Source: Dactylellina haptotyla
Lineage: Eukaryota > Ascomycota > Orbiliomycetes > Orbiliales > Orbiliaceae
Direction: 5' to 3'
DNA length: 64,000 bases
Assembly: GCA_031310005.1 (NCBI GenBank)
Contig: CM062381.1
Span: 2,046,001-2,110,000 of the forward strand
The position numbers were made by a program, and so were the translations under genes. The notes under the pieces are model-generated. The model was not told the origin of the DNA, ran no database searches, and worked only from the letters and a program-made list of their open reading frames with translations. Positions 47,317-58,691 of the stretch are shown here, piece by piece. Each line of letters opens with the position of its first letter. The stretch's first letter is position 1.

Positions 47317-48828
47317 CTACCTTTTTTTCTTCGCGAACTCAACGAGATTTTCAATTACTCTTTCAAAGGCCTCTTTATCGCCCATAGCTGTTTCTCTTCG
47401 CCCCAACCAGTAAGTTAAGGTTTCGCTTGCTTCTTTTGTAATTTCTTCGAGCTTCTTCACATGATCCTCAAGCTCTTCCACTGTGAAAGTTCGTAGTTTA
47501 ACGTCGCTTGTAGAGCACAATATTCTGGCTGACGGTATATCCACTAGCTTTACCAGGGCATCCTTTTCTTTCCGTCTTCGGGAAGACGAACGGGTAGACT
47601 TGTCTCCGTCGCCACGATTTGCATCCGTAGATTTGCGTGCTTGTGACGAAGAGGGTAGGACTAACTTCTTCTGTTTTGTGTCTGCGGGGAGGATCTCATC
47701 GAGATCGACGGGGACACCCAAGGAAACCAAGAAAAGGCGGCGAATGCGAGATAACTTCCAATTAGGTGGTTGTAATGGTGGAGGGGTGCAGAGCTGTGTC
47801 CACAGCGATTGACTAGAAGTCAAGCAACCATTAGCGCATGTATTTCTTATTTGCAGACTATTTTCTTCTTCTTTTTTTTCTGGGAGGGTTTACCTGCGGT
47901 CAGTAAGAAAGGCGCCATTGGTTACTGGTAGCGGGGCTAAAGGATTGTTATTCGAGTTTCCTGCGGGCCTATATAGCGAGATCACGATTTTTTCAATCTG
48001 GGATTTGATCTCCTCTGTTGACATTTTTGTAAAGTCAGGCATTATCTATGCAAAAGAAAGCCCGTGGATGTCAGTAAGAATGATAGAAGAGGGGAATGAG
48101 AAAATCAGGTTCTACATTAACGCGGGCACAAAATAAGATAAAAGCTGTATGACAAGAATGGATTGCGAATCACCAAATGGTAGATGTATAAGACAAGGTA
48201 GTGTTAGCGGTTACCTTTGTATGGGCTTCTTCGTTGAAATTTGCAGCTGCTGGAACGATTGACTCCATTGCCGCCGGTTCCGCATCATCAAAGTCGCCAA
48301 AGTCATCAAACCCGTCGCCGCCTTCCACAGTTTCTCCGAAATCATCAAAGTCATCGAATACATCATCGCCTTCGCAAGTTGGTTCAGCAGTCCCGCTAGC
48401 GGTCTCTAGAACGGCAGCGGTAGACGAAATGGGCGGAATCCCATCATCACCTTCGGAAGGACCGGGAGCAGGCAGCCCAGACCAGCTCGTAGGTGTTGTG
48501 GGAAGAGTGACGTTGGGGTTCGGCTGGCCATTTGTGAGGGAAGTGTCCTCGTATTCCTGCGGAACATCAGGCTTTGCATCCATTAGACGCTTTTCGTAGG
48601 CTGCGGACCCCGGAACAGAACCATAGACTTCGTGATCGTCCGAGGTTTTCTCGACAATCTAGTAGCTCAATTAGCACTCTTGGACAAGGTAGGCTAGATG
48701 CGTAGCCCGCTTACCAGCAGTGGGACGTCGGTAGATTTCCGAGGCTCCGGATTAACCTGCACATGGCCGTTTGGAGCCTCCGAATCCACCGACGGGCCGT
48801 CAATGGCCTGCCCGGCGTCTGAGGACAT
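47317..48828 (-). CDS. Laa2-like (YBL010C family) acidic clathrin-adaptor accessory protein
   Basis: Exons in transcription order 48828-48715, 48658-48215, 48045-47894 and 47812-47317 encode 401 aa, all in frame. Residues about 137-165 are a tandem acidic-aromatic patch (VFDDFDDFGET, GFDDFGDFDDAE), the type of motif that binds AP-1 or GGA ear domains. The C-terminal half is a helical region (SLWTQLC...PNWKLSRIRRLFLVSLGVPVDLDE, then a coiled coil around ELEDHVKKLEEITKEA). This layout matches the fungal YBL010C/Laa2 family; yeast Laa2 works with Laa1 in AP-1 trafficking at the trans-Golgi. The assignment is by layout and motif recollection, not alignment. A 169-bp intron (48046-48214) is longer than its neighbours. 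The first exon start (MSSDAGQ) is the first Met after the divergent promoter. Confidence 0.7.
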
Positions 48829-49117
48829 GATGCAGTCTATCGACCGGTGGCTTTCCACATGTGGAGCTGCGGTTCGGTGCAGTTATATTGGCCAACTGCT
48901 GCTGCGGTGTGGTTCTGTAAGTGTGGTGGTGGTGGAGTGGAGTGGAGCGGTTGGCTGGAGCTTGTCCAGAAGCTTGGCGCGCGCGTCGCCTGGCGTCTTC
49001 TGCTTCTTCGTCTTTTTTTTTTTTTTCCTTCTCTTGTACGCTTCCTTTCAACGACCGAGTTGCTCGTTGCGCGACATCACACAGCAGATACCACCCGCCC
49101 CGGGTCTACTATCCGCC
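48829..49117. promoter_or_regulatory. Divergent promoter Laa2-like gene / RRP7
   Basis: Only 289 bp lie between the two start codons on opposite strands. It contains GTGGTGGTGG-type repeats and a run of 12-14 T at about 49013-49026. No TATA box is seen. The two genes probably share control elements. Confidence 0.6.
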
Positions 49118-50248
49118 ATGGAAGACGCATCAGCGCTCTCATCGCGGGACCTGCTGGACCTCTCCAGCTTCAAGCGCTTGGATTCCACGACGCTCGCCTC
49201 CCTCAGCATTGCTCCCTCCTCCGTCGCAAAGACCCACAAAGGCCTCACAACTTTGCCAGTCCGACTTTCCTCTCCGGAGCCGATATTCCATTACCTGTTC
49301 ATTAAGCCTCACGATCCTCAATATACGCCAATCATAAACGCGCACCCAAATATCAATGGCCGATCTCTGTTCCTTTCCTCCATCCCATTCGACACCACTG
49401 TACACCACTTGAGAGCCCTGTTCATAGCCATCGGAGGTGGACGTATTGAAACCGTTATATTCAGCGATGAACCCCTGCCATCACGCCCAATTATGCCGGA
49501 TGAGGACCAGTTGATTAGGAATAGGAAAAGGAAAAGGAATCATCATACAGATGGGAAGGCCCAAAATGCGGAAACCATTCAGTGGCCTCCCCTCTGGAAC
49601 CGAAAACTTCATGCGCCGGACACCACTGCTGTCGCAGTTTTCGTCGACCATGCGGCCTGCGAACTGGCAGTGAAAGCCATAAATTCGAATTCTACGGATA
49701 ATCCTAAGAACGACTACGTCTGGGGTAGTGGGATTGGCAAAGGCAACTTAATTCCCGAACTCGGAAAATCACGTATGTTCTCAACCCGCCCTAGACATAT
49801 ACTGCAAATGAGTTTGCATTCTTCTCCGTCTCCTTCTCCCTCTTTATTTTACTGATACGTCTATACACTACAAACAGGCTACGAAGACCACCACGTGAGA
49901 ATGTTCCCCGATTCTGAGTGGTTACAGAAGTTTGTCGACGATTCGCTGGAAAAGTACGATACACGTCTCAAAGCAGAGGAGGAAGCAAGACGCAGGAAGG
50001 CCAACGAGCCAGACGAAGACGGTTTTGTCACAGTTGTCCGTTCCAGCAGACCACGCCCTCCCCCGTCTGCTGAAGAGATTGCAGAACGACTGAAGAAAGA
50101 AGAGAAAAGGGCCAAGAGAGGGTACCATCCTGACTTTTATAGATTCCAGCAACGTGAGCTTAAAAAGGAACAAGCCAAGAAACTTCTATCTCAATTCGAA
50201 AACGCAAAGCGTTCGCTCCAGGAGCGGAAGGGGCGCAAAAAACCTTGA
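49118..50248 (+). CDS. RRP7: Ribosomal RNA-processing protein RRP7
   Basis: Exons 49118-49772 and 49878-50248 encode 341 aa. Rrp7 is part of the UTP-C/CURI module of the small-subunit processome and is needed for 18S rRNA maturation in the nucleolus. The N-terminal half holds an RRM-like fold (HYLFIKPHD, LFLSSIPFDTTVHHLRALF) with a basic insertion (RNRKRKRNHH). The C-terminal third is the Rrp7 domain, with DEDGFVTVVR and the hallmark end YHPDFYRFQQRELKKEQAKKLLSQFENAKRSL. The Met at 49118 is chosen because it directly precedes the conserved segment; the frame is open further upstream only because the region is GC-rich leader. Confidence 0.94.
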
Positions 50249-50312
50249 GGGTCCTTATAAGCCACCTCATCTCCCCTTGCAAATTCTTTTCCTCAGGATA
50301 AAGGCTAAAGTT
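50249..50312. other. Very short convergent spacer
   Basis: 64 bp separate the stop codons of RRP7 and the downstream minus-strand gene, so their 3' UTRs must overlap. Confidence 0.7.
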
Positions 50313-51832
50313 CTACAAACTAGAATCTTGCATCAAATTGCTAACATTAATTACACCTTCCTGATCTATATCTATATCACTTCCATCTCGACTCGGAAGA
50401 AAATCCAGTTTGAGCTCGAGATCGAGCTCATCCAGAAAAATTTGGGCCAAACTTTGGTCCGAGTAACTCCATCTGGGATAATGCTTGATAGGTAGCTCTG
50501 CAGACATTTTAGCGCAATCGTGGGTGTGCTTTAATGCCAAACGCTTCCTATCCTCGTCCTTGAGACGAGATATCCTAACCGAACGACAGGTCATCGCTAA
50601 TGCATCAATCCGATAGATGATGTGAAAGATCTTCCGAGTAGACCATTCAGCAAATAAGAAGAATGCATCAATCGTGGAGTACCATCTGGCATGGTCTCCA
50701 GGATTCTTGAACCTGAGCGGCTGCGGACGGTCGAGAAGGCATAAATTTATTACCCGTATCTCCACAAGAGTGTCTTTCATATGCCTTTCCATTTCCGTTT
50801 TTGTGCGGGCAGATAGATCAAGATAAACAAACGGCATGGATCCTTTAATCTCATTTTTGATGTATCTGAAGTGCTTGTCATCCTGCTCATTGTATTTTTA
50901 AATATTAGATATTGGTTTTGAAAGGTGATGTTCGGAGTGCGCTTTTGTGTCAGGTTAGGGCAGTTGCGAACAAACCTTGGGGATTGATTTTTGCTCGTAT
51001 GGGAACCAGAACAGAATACCACTTTTCAGTGAGAGTTTGACGTGAATATTTTGTTTTGCCAACATCCCGCATCCACAAAAACAAATAAATGCTTCTAGGT
51101 CCTTCAACATCTCCAAGCTTCCAATTTTATCACCATACCGTAGCTCGAATACTCTATTTTCAATACCAGAAGAATTGCACCAGATCACAGCCTGAACAAG
51201 TTCGTCGCGCTGTATATCCCAAGCGATGTACACTCGCATCATATCCAGATCAATAACCGCGCGGCTAGAGACTGGAGATACTTTCAATCTTGTAGGAAGC
51301 CTAGGTATAAGAAGCTGAGCCTCGGTATCCACATCCCAATGAAGAACGCTTGCAGGTGCAGTTGGGAATGGTGGTTGTGGTAGTTCATATTGCCATAGGT
51401 CGAATGGGTTATTTGGAGGTTGGCGAAGAACAGTTATCACCGTATATGGGTTTGTTGGTCGAGATCCCATAATCTAGCACATTTTCTTCAGCATTAAATA
51501 CCGCATTCTTGATATAGTGGAAGGCTCTCTACAATATAATTCCTAAGCGAGCCTGCCTGAGTAACCTGGTCCTGTCTATTGAAGTTCAGCACGAACGGCT
51601 GAAGATTTCTTGACTCTTTCGGGAAATATATCGTTTCATCCTCCGAGAGACCCATCGATCGTCGTAGCAATGAGACGCTCTGGCTGGGATAGAAGTGGCC
51701 GAGAGTCAAATGATAGATTTCTTCGACTGGTTCATCAGATTCCACCCCGGAGCAATCGATATCCGCCTCGTTCGGTGATTCTCCGGCTCGCCCCTTGAGT
51801 CGGAAGAGGTCTTTCGAGGGAGAAACGTCCAT
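50313..51832 (-). CDS. Uncharacterised protein, 455 aa
   Basis: Exons in transcription order 51832-51533, 51473-50976 and 50882-50313; introns of 59 and 93 bp keep frame (RNYI joins IMGSRPTN; SIPK joins DDKHFRYIKNE). I do not recognise the family. No signal peptide, membrane span or repeat is visible. The middle (DLDMMRVYIAWDIQRDELVQAV, ELRYGDKIGSLEMLKDLEAF) and C-terminal (RKIFHIIYRIDALAMTCRSV) parts look globular with mixed alpha/beta character. A CFCGCGM segment near residue 240 has three cysteines but no clear metal site. Codon use and intron form resemble the neighbours. The start Met at 51832 follows a purine at -3; the frame is not open much further upstream. Confidence 0.65.
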
Positions 51833-52343
51833 TGGTATGCGACATAATATTTGGCAGCGACGTTCCTCGGTTGAATTCTTAAGATTGGGGTTGTTTGTAC
51901 GGAAATTTTATCGGCACTTGTAAAGATGTTACAAGACTGTAGAGATGTATCTTGGTTTGCAGCGGCACGCAACTCTCAGGAACGAATGGATTCAGGCTAG
52001 AATTACCCAAGTGCAGGACTAAACCAACACCTCGTTCACCACAGTTAGAATAGAAATAGAAATAGAAATAAAATAGAATAGATCACTGGTAGTAAATAGA
52101 TTAAATCAAATATGAATAAGGCAGGGAAGAGATTTTGTTCTCTTCTAAATTTTCAGTATCATCACTTTCTCAATACACCATTGTTCCATTTGATGACAGG
52201 ACAGAAGGTGCCTCAACAATATCATAAAACCAACACATCCAAAGTCAGCTAACAGTGTACGAAATGGATGAGTTACGAGACTGATTGATGGGCGTATTCA
52301 AATTTCTACTTCTTATATACGATTCAATGTAACATTCAGTGTT
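51833..52343. other. Spacer with TAGAAA-type repeat
   Basis: A purine-rich TAGAAATAGAAA repeat spans about 52045-52080. It lies between the promoter of the 455-aa protein gene and the 3' end of the oxidoreductase gene. Confidence 0.6.
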
Positions 52344-54860
52344 TCAAGCCGGAACCTCAATTTCCATAACATCGACTCCTTTCTGGATCTCCTTTTTGCT
52401 GCAAAATTATATAATTATTAACGAGTCGTTCATGCCAAGATTCAGTAACAACGTCTCAACAATTGTCAGATAAGGTACACACCTGGGCATGGAGTTTGTT
52501 CTCATAAGCTCCGAGCATTGCATTACCTGTTATATATTAGTATAAATCTAAGTTACATATGAGAGATTTATAAACTCACAAGAGGGTCTCTCTGCATCGA
52601 AGCAACGGCCACCACAATCTCTCCTTGGGTATAGTAACTAAATTATTAAAAATTAGTGTAAACCCTCAGTAGCGAACCCCGCTAGCCGATACATTTACAT
52701 ACGCCACGAATTTATTCTCCTCTAAATTACCCTGGATAACGATATCGTCGTATCCACCAACAGTACTTCCGCAATATCGTAATTGAATGCCGATCGCGCT
52801 CCAAAAAATAGGTATAAAATGATCCGCCGGTTTCCCGGTAGCAATATGTTCTGTACCATAACGTTCAGAATAAATTAGTTAGATCAGTTTCAATCAAAGA
52901 TCATCGCAAATCATGTATAAATGTTACATACTTGCTGCACTTCGTCCTCCATTTTGTGCAACATTCCAGTGTTCAATGCGAACAAACAAATCGGATTTGC
53001 TTCCCGGTCCTTTGTAAGGATACGTGGCGATATCTCCGATAGCGTAGGCATCTTTTACTGCGCAAATCTGGAAGTTTTCGTCAACCCGCAATGAGCCGTC
53101 TGTTTCTCGTGGAATATTTCCAGCAAAATCGGTAACAGGCGCAACGCCAACTCCTAGAATAACCGCGTCCGCTTCCAGAGAGGTTCCATCTTTCAAAACG
53201 ACAGTACCGACTAGAGATCCGTTGGAAGCTGCCGGATGGATTATGTTAGAATAAAGACGTCACGAACACCATTATATCGATTTTCAGGGTATGGATTGAG
53301 GTTAATTACTAGATGCCACCGCTGCCTCTACACTAGCTTCCATGTGAAACTTCACGCCCTTCTTCTCTAGAATTGCTCTGAAAGAAGTACCGATTTCTGA
53401 TCCCATAACTCGCTCCCTATATACTAAGAATTAGCCAAAACCGAAATCTTTCAACCACCCCCCCCCAAAAAAAGGAAAAAAGGAAAAAAACCGAAGTCTT
53501 TGTGTTTACACACATTGGCGATTTCTCCATTCCAATGACCTATTGGAAAGTGTTAGCTATTCCTGTCAGAAAAGGTGTTTTGGATTTGGGCCACTAGGTT
53601 CAACCTACAGTAACCTTATGGTTCTTCCCGGTGAGGAAATTGGCGACCTCCATCCCGATGAAGGAACTTCCGATCACAACAATGTTTTTGCCGCCCTCTA
53701 AACCGACTGCGTCGACAATAGCCTTGGTATCATTTATTGTTCGGATGACAAAGATATTTCCGAGCTCTTTGAAACCTTTCAGCGGAAGATTCCTAGGTGT
53801 TGCCCCTGTTGCAAGGATAATCTTGTTATATTTGAAAAATTTACCATCCTCTGTTGATACTGAGCGCCCATCAAAGTCGATGGATTTAACGACGGTGGAG
53901 GTCTGAAAGTCAACACCGAGGTCTTTGAAGAATTCGAGGTTTCGGAGGGCAAGCTTATCCGGATCCGTGCTGAGAGCCTTGCTAAGCTTTGTTCTATCGA
54001 TAGGAGTATGTGTTTCTTTGGAGAGAACAACGATTTTACCCTGGTAACCGTATTCTCGAAGGCCTTCGATGGCCCCTATGGCCCCCGAACCTCCCCCTAC
54101 AACAAGAACGGTGTCGTTATCCACTGTTTGTGAGCAGGTGTAAGTGGGAACACGAGAAAACGCCTTGACCTGTGATTCCTCAGCCTCGATAATCAAGTCA
54201 TTTCCAGACACAATGACAGGGAAGCTATGGAGAGCATCCAAACCAGGAGCATCTTCGATATCCCCAGTAGTGGCATTAAAGCAAGCGCCATGCCTACAGA
54301 TTTTTCAAAAGATTTCCGATATATATGTGTTAACTAGATTCTTGTATGGCCCTATTTCTAATGCGAGAAATGGCATCTTACCAAGGGCATTTGATTCTCC
54401 CGGAGCTTGTCAGAGTTCCTTTGACGAGTGGTGCGCCATAGTGCCTATTAGAGATTATATTTAAGTTTACGTGGGATACAGGCTTATACCTGGTGCCTGC
54501 AAAGCATAGGAAATCTACAAAGACAGGCAAGGTAGCTAGAACGTACGTGCACTTTGGGCTGATCGCAGTAAGCTTTTTGCCGACTTGAACGAGAAGCAAC
54601 TTTGCATCGCCGAGGCCTTCGACCGTGACTTCTTGCTTGAAACGTGGTTTCAAGGTTGACTGGTCGACGCCGAGGAGTTTAAATTGCGGCATCCCGGAGG
54701 CTATGGCGGAGGAGAACCGATAGTGAGAGGGTAGATTATGTGTGGGGCTTCGGCGGAAATGATTGATGGATTGCGGCTGGGGTACCAATTGAGCTGGGAG
54801 CCCGGTTCTAGTGAGTCGATATAGCAATGCTCTTTGGGGTGAAGATAGGAACGATTTCAT
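52344..54860 (-). CDS. Rieske/AIF-type pyridine nucleotide-disulfide oxidoreductase (AIFM3-like)
   Basis: Ten exons in transcription order: 54860-54547, 54444-54382, 54293-53609, 53539-53514, 53416-53310, 53228-52932, 52850-52703, 52637-52580, 52526-52483, 52398-52344, giving 598 aa. All junctions are in frame. Residues 1-55 are Arg-rich and lack acids, suiting a mitochondrial presequence. A Rieske [2Fe-2S] domain follows, with ligands Cys104, His106, Cys124 and His127 (CTHYGAPL and CPWHGACF). The FAD motif VVGGGSGAIG is at about 190-199, the NAD motif VVIGSSFIGMEVA at about 325, and AIGDIATYP marks the second FAD contact. The order matches apoptosis-inducing factor 3/AIFL-type enzymes, which move electrons between NAD(P)H, FAD and an iron-sulphur centre. 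The physiological partner is unknown. A 26-nt exon (53514-53539) is the smallest in this gene. Confidence 0.92.
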
Positions 54861-56283
54861 GGGAGAGCGGGTGTATGTGCGCTTTACGGGTCAGGTTACG
54901 ACTTTCGGAAAGTGCATCATATATCAAACTCTCCCTCTCTTTCTCCACGCCCTTTGTCTCTAGTATATCTAAGCTACGCTGCCGCCGCAATTGGAGGTTG
55001 CAGCTCCACAAGCCAGCCGGGCACACATATGTCCTGCCCATAGGGCGGCAGAGGACATCATCAGGTAAGCATAGCATAATCACAGCTACACCATAGTGGG
55101 CGCATCGAGTAATCGAGTTGCATCAGCTAGCGCATCGCGTTCAGTTTAAGAATCTTGCAATCTCGAACTAGTTGTGGAGACTTTCCAAGCGTCCGGATCC
55201 TAGTGCGAAAGAAAGCTCAAACCTGTTTCGTCATGGCCCATGGACGATGCATGGGTGTTTGTTCGCCAATCAGCCAGCTCCGAAATGTCATCGCAAGAGA
55301 CGGCGGATATCTAATCTTATCTCATCTATCTATCAAAGATTCTAGAACTGGCAAAAAAGAGCTATAAATAACCGCGGGTGCAATTACCTGTCCGTCGACC
55401 GAAGGGGGCAGACGTTGACGCGTTCTTGCAAGTGCGATCTAGTAATCTCCAGCCTATCGGATTGCACGCAGGGTCGTGGTCGCAGGATCTTATGGTGTTA
55501 CAATAATAACATGTGCGATATTCAATCCCAGGAGATGCCGTGCTGTTCCAGCAAAGAGAGTTTTTTGGGCCGAGTATCAAGAAAGAAGAGGCCGCGACAG
55601 CATTGCGGCGCGGTCATCCCAGCTAATTTCAGCTCCCCGCGCTCTCCCCACACCGGCACATTCCATGAGCACCTCCACAGGTGCCCGAAACATGGCTATT
55701 GTCTGGACACGCGCAGGCGGGCCAGATTGGATGGCGGGGCGTTTTTCCGCAGTGCAAAGACGCCTTGTCGTTTAAAGCGTCCCTGGAACCCGACAGCCTT
55801 ATCGTCGTTGCCATCATTTGCCAAACCCGGGAGGGGACGTGTTTGTGTACATTACTGTATTTCCTTTTGCATCCGTCTGAGCAGGAGAGATGGGAGGAGA
55901 GCCGCGACGGGGGATATTTTGTTAAATCGGGCGTGCGCATGGGCGTTGGCTTGGTTATTTGAGGAACAGTGTTGGCCGTTGTTTCTTCGCATCCGGACTC
56001 TCTCTTCCTCTATCGTCATTTTGTTCCTCCAAACTTGGCGTCCGTCGCCTGCCGGGTTTCTGTCGTCCGTCCTCATCTCGAATCTCCAACCCTTTAATTC
56101 CTTTGATTCTTCCACATCCCGCCCGCTCTCCAGTGCTGGCGAGCAGAAGGCCGCAGCTTCCGAAGGGATAAAAACCTCTCCAATTTCGTGATCATTGGCC
56201 CTTGTTGTCGGAAATCCAAGTCCGCTTCAGCCTGCCGCCTGCCTGGCGTCTCGCCTGGAAACTGCCCCATCCAGCGACAGAAT
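54861..56283. promoter_or_regulatory. Divergent spacer between oxidoreductase and arrestin genes
   Basis: Promoters of two genes transcribed apart. The plus-strand frame at 55415-56191 (258 codons) is long but Arg/Ser/Cys-rich without motif and is probably GC-driven chance; the last 300 bp are likely arrestin leader. Confidence 0.5.
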
Positions 56284-58133
56284 ATGTCGCTGTGTATCCA
56301 CCTGGACAAACCAGCCGGACATGCCTACACAAATCTCGATATACTATCGGGCCACGTTTCGCTAGAGCTCCCGAGCGATGAGACCATCTCCTCCATTATC
56401 GTCAAGTTGGAAGGTATCGTGCGGACGAGGCTCAAAGAACCGAAGCGATATGAAGATGATAAGGAGAGCAAGAGATGGGAGACTGAACTGCACAAGGTGG
56501 GTTCTCTCTTTTCTATTATATTACTACCGCCCTCTTGTCCTGTCCGAGGAACGAGACATGAGGGAAAATAAAAGCAACAGGTTACTGGCCAGCAAACTAA
56601 CTGGAGTTTAAATGTCAGGTCCTCTATCTTACACAAACGGTATTCCCAGCCGATGAGGTCCAAAAACAGACCACTTCGACGGCTGGCTTCAAACTGAAAA
56701 AGGGAGAATACACGTACCCATTCCAATTCAGAATCCCGATAAACAACGTCTGCATCCCACAGACCGGAATACTAAAAACATTGAGTGATCTCGGACAAGG
56801 ATTTGACACCGTCAAGGAAACGGGAAAGCAGGAAAACCATGTCAAAACGACACTTCCTCCGTCCCTCAGCGGCATACCTAGTGAAATGGCCTGGTGTCGA
56901 TATTTTATCAAGGTGACATTAAACCGACCACAGTTTTACCGCACGAATACACGAAAGTTAGAATTATTTGTCCTGCTTCCGATAGAGCCTCCCCGCCCTC
57001 CATTGACATCAAGAGAAACATTCGCCAAGCGGGAGCACATTCAGAATTATCAGCAACTCCCGCCAAAGAAGAAACGTGGGCTTTTTGATTCGTGGCGGGG
57101 TAAGCCTGAAGGACTGCAACAGCCTATTAACCAGTCTCGATTCTTCGTTGAGGCACGTCTGCCATCACCACCTATAATAACTCCCAACGAACCGTATGTT
57201 TATCTCAGGCCTTCAGAATACCCACTCAGTATGCTAATTAGCCCGCGAAAGGATTCCGTTGCGGGTTTTGTTCACGAAGCTCGTACCCTTCACCGCACCA
57301 ATTATTCTAAGATCGCTCCAGATACGCTTAATAAGCACTACACATATTCGTGTACATGATATAAAACATGATCTCATATTATCAAGCCATGCACACAGTA
57401 GTCTATCCCTTGCCATCCCCGTAGGCCGCCCCCACTCTACAGTTGGAGAGGAGCTAGAGGCCGATAACTCAGCATGGAGACACTGGACATTACCGAGCTC
57501 GGTCCAACCGAGTTTTGTAACTTGTAACATTCGGCGCAAGTACGATCTCGAGATTTTAGTAGGCATAAGTTTAGGCTTACAACCACACATCGAGGTACAA
57601 TCCCTCCCGTGCAAATTCCCTCGGGCTTGTGTGCTAACATACATTAGGTTGTCAATCTGATAATGCCAGTTGAGGTTTTCTCTGGTATTAGACCTCCACC
57701 ACAGCTTCAGCTCTTAAGCTCCCAGCGTAGAAAACCATCCCACACGCTACCCCCGAAAGATACCAAAAAACCACAGGTTTCGACTGCTGCTGCTGCTGCA
57801 GTTTCTCCTATATCACCTTCAACGCCTCAACCCTCTGTGGCCTCACCTTCAACTAAATTGCCACCTTTGCAAACGAATACAGAGCCGCCTCCAACGGTAG
57901 ACTATCCATTCAGTCCCATCCAAGTTTTCGATGGGACCCCTCCCGGCACCTTTCCCGCTGTGGCTGCGACAAGCTCTCCAGTCAGCGCTATCGATGATCT
58001 CCCTCCAACATACGATGAAGCAACCGCAATCGATGTGGGACCGGTGAGCGGGCCGCGACGAGAGTTCCAACAAGAGCCAGATTACTTTACTAGACCGCCA
58101 GAAATGGAAGCTCAAATGACTGGAAAGAGCTAG
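56284..58133 (+). CDS. Alpha-arrestin (ART-type ubiquitin-ligase adaptor)
   Basis: Exons 56284-56496, 56619-57193, 57252-57594 and 57648-58133 encode 538 aa. Alpha-arrestins link plasma-membrane transporters to Rsp5/Nedd4-type ubiquitin ligases and so trigger endocytosis. The N-terminal arrestin fold begins IHLDKPAGHAYTNLDILSGHV; the C-terminal fold is marked by NEPIPLRVLFTKLVPF and LQIRLISTTHIRVHD. The tail after residue 390 is Pro/Ser-rich and contains a PY motif, LPPTY, at about 495-499 within DDLPPTYDEA, the docking site for WW domains. The third junction uses an AAAG acceptor at 57251; it was chosen because it alone restores the conserved NEPIPLR block. The start is the Met directly before the first strand; an in-frame Met at 56188 would add 32 residues. 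Confidence 0.9.
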
Positions 58134-58691
58134 AACCTGAAGTTCCATTACCTTGACAACATGTCCGTCTGTCTTTCATGTTTATATTTTATAATTCGTG
58201 GGGTTTCAAGGTAGCATGTTTTCATTCGTTGGTTAGCGTTCCTTTTAATTCCTCTCACCTGCAGTCTGAGCACAGCGCAATCTCCATGGCATTCTTCCAA
58301 TGGCGTCTTGCTATATACCCTCATTTTTTAAAATATATGTTTTTTGACATTCATATCCCAGGCACACGCCAGACTATTTCGAGTAATGGCTGTAAATATA
58401 GCCCCTTTGGCCCTTTGGGTCTATATTCTTTTCCCTTTTTTTGATGGCTGCTGCGTCTCACATTTCATACGACTATTATATGCGAATCCGTACCAAGGAA
58501 TTCAAACGACATTTTCTTTTGGTAAGAATATAGTCCAAAAGCTTGTAAGATTCTCGAATCCGATAGTTCTAGTCCCAAATACTTTACCCATGACCACATG
58601 CGGGGTATCACGAATATAAACTTGCGCCTCTAACTCCATAAAATTTGCTACTCCAAAAATGTCAAACAATGGTCCTTCTAGCTTCTTCGCT
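58134..58691. other. Convergent spacer arrestin/ADIP-type gene
   Basis: T-rich 3' UTR-like DNA of the arrestin gene on the left. No gene or special element seen. Confidence 0.5.

Noticed and set aside
48698-49117. In-frame upstream extension of RRP7
   Set aside because: The frame is open only by GC-rich chance, overlaps the divergent gene's first exon, and the family start corresponds to 49118.
55415-56191. 258-codon plus-strand open frame between the oxidoreductase and arrestin genes
   Set aside because: Arg/Ser/Cys-rich translation without a domain, overlapped by other frames on both strands, in a GC-rich divergent promoter region.
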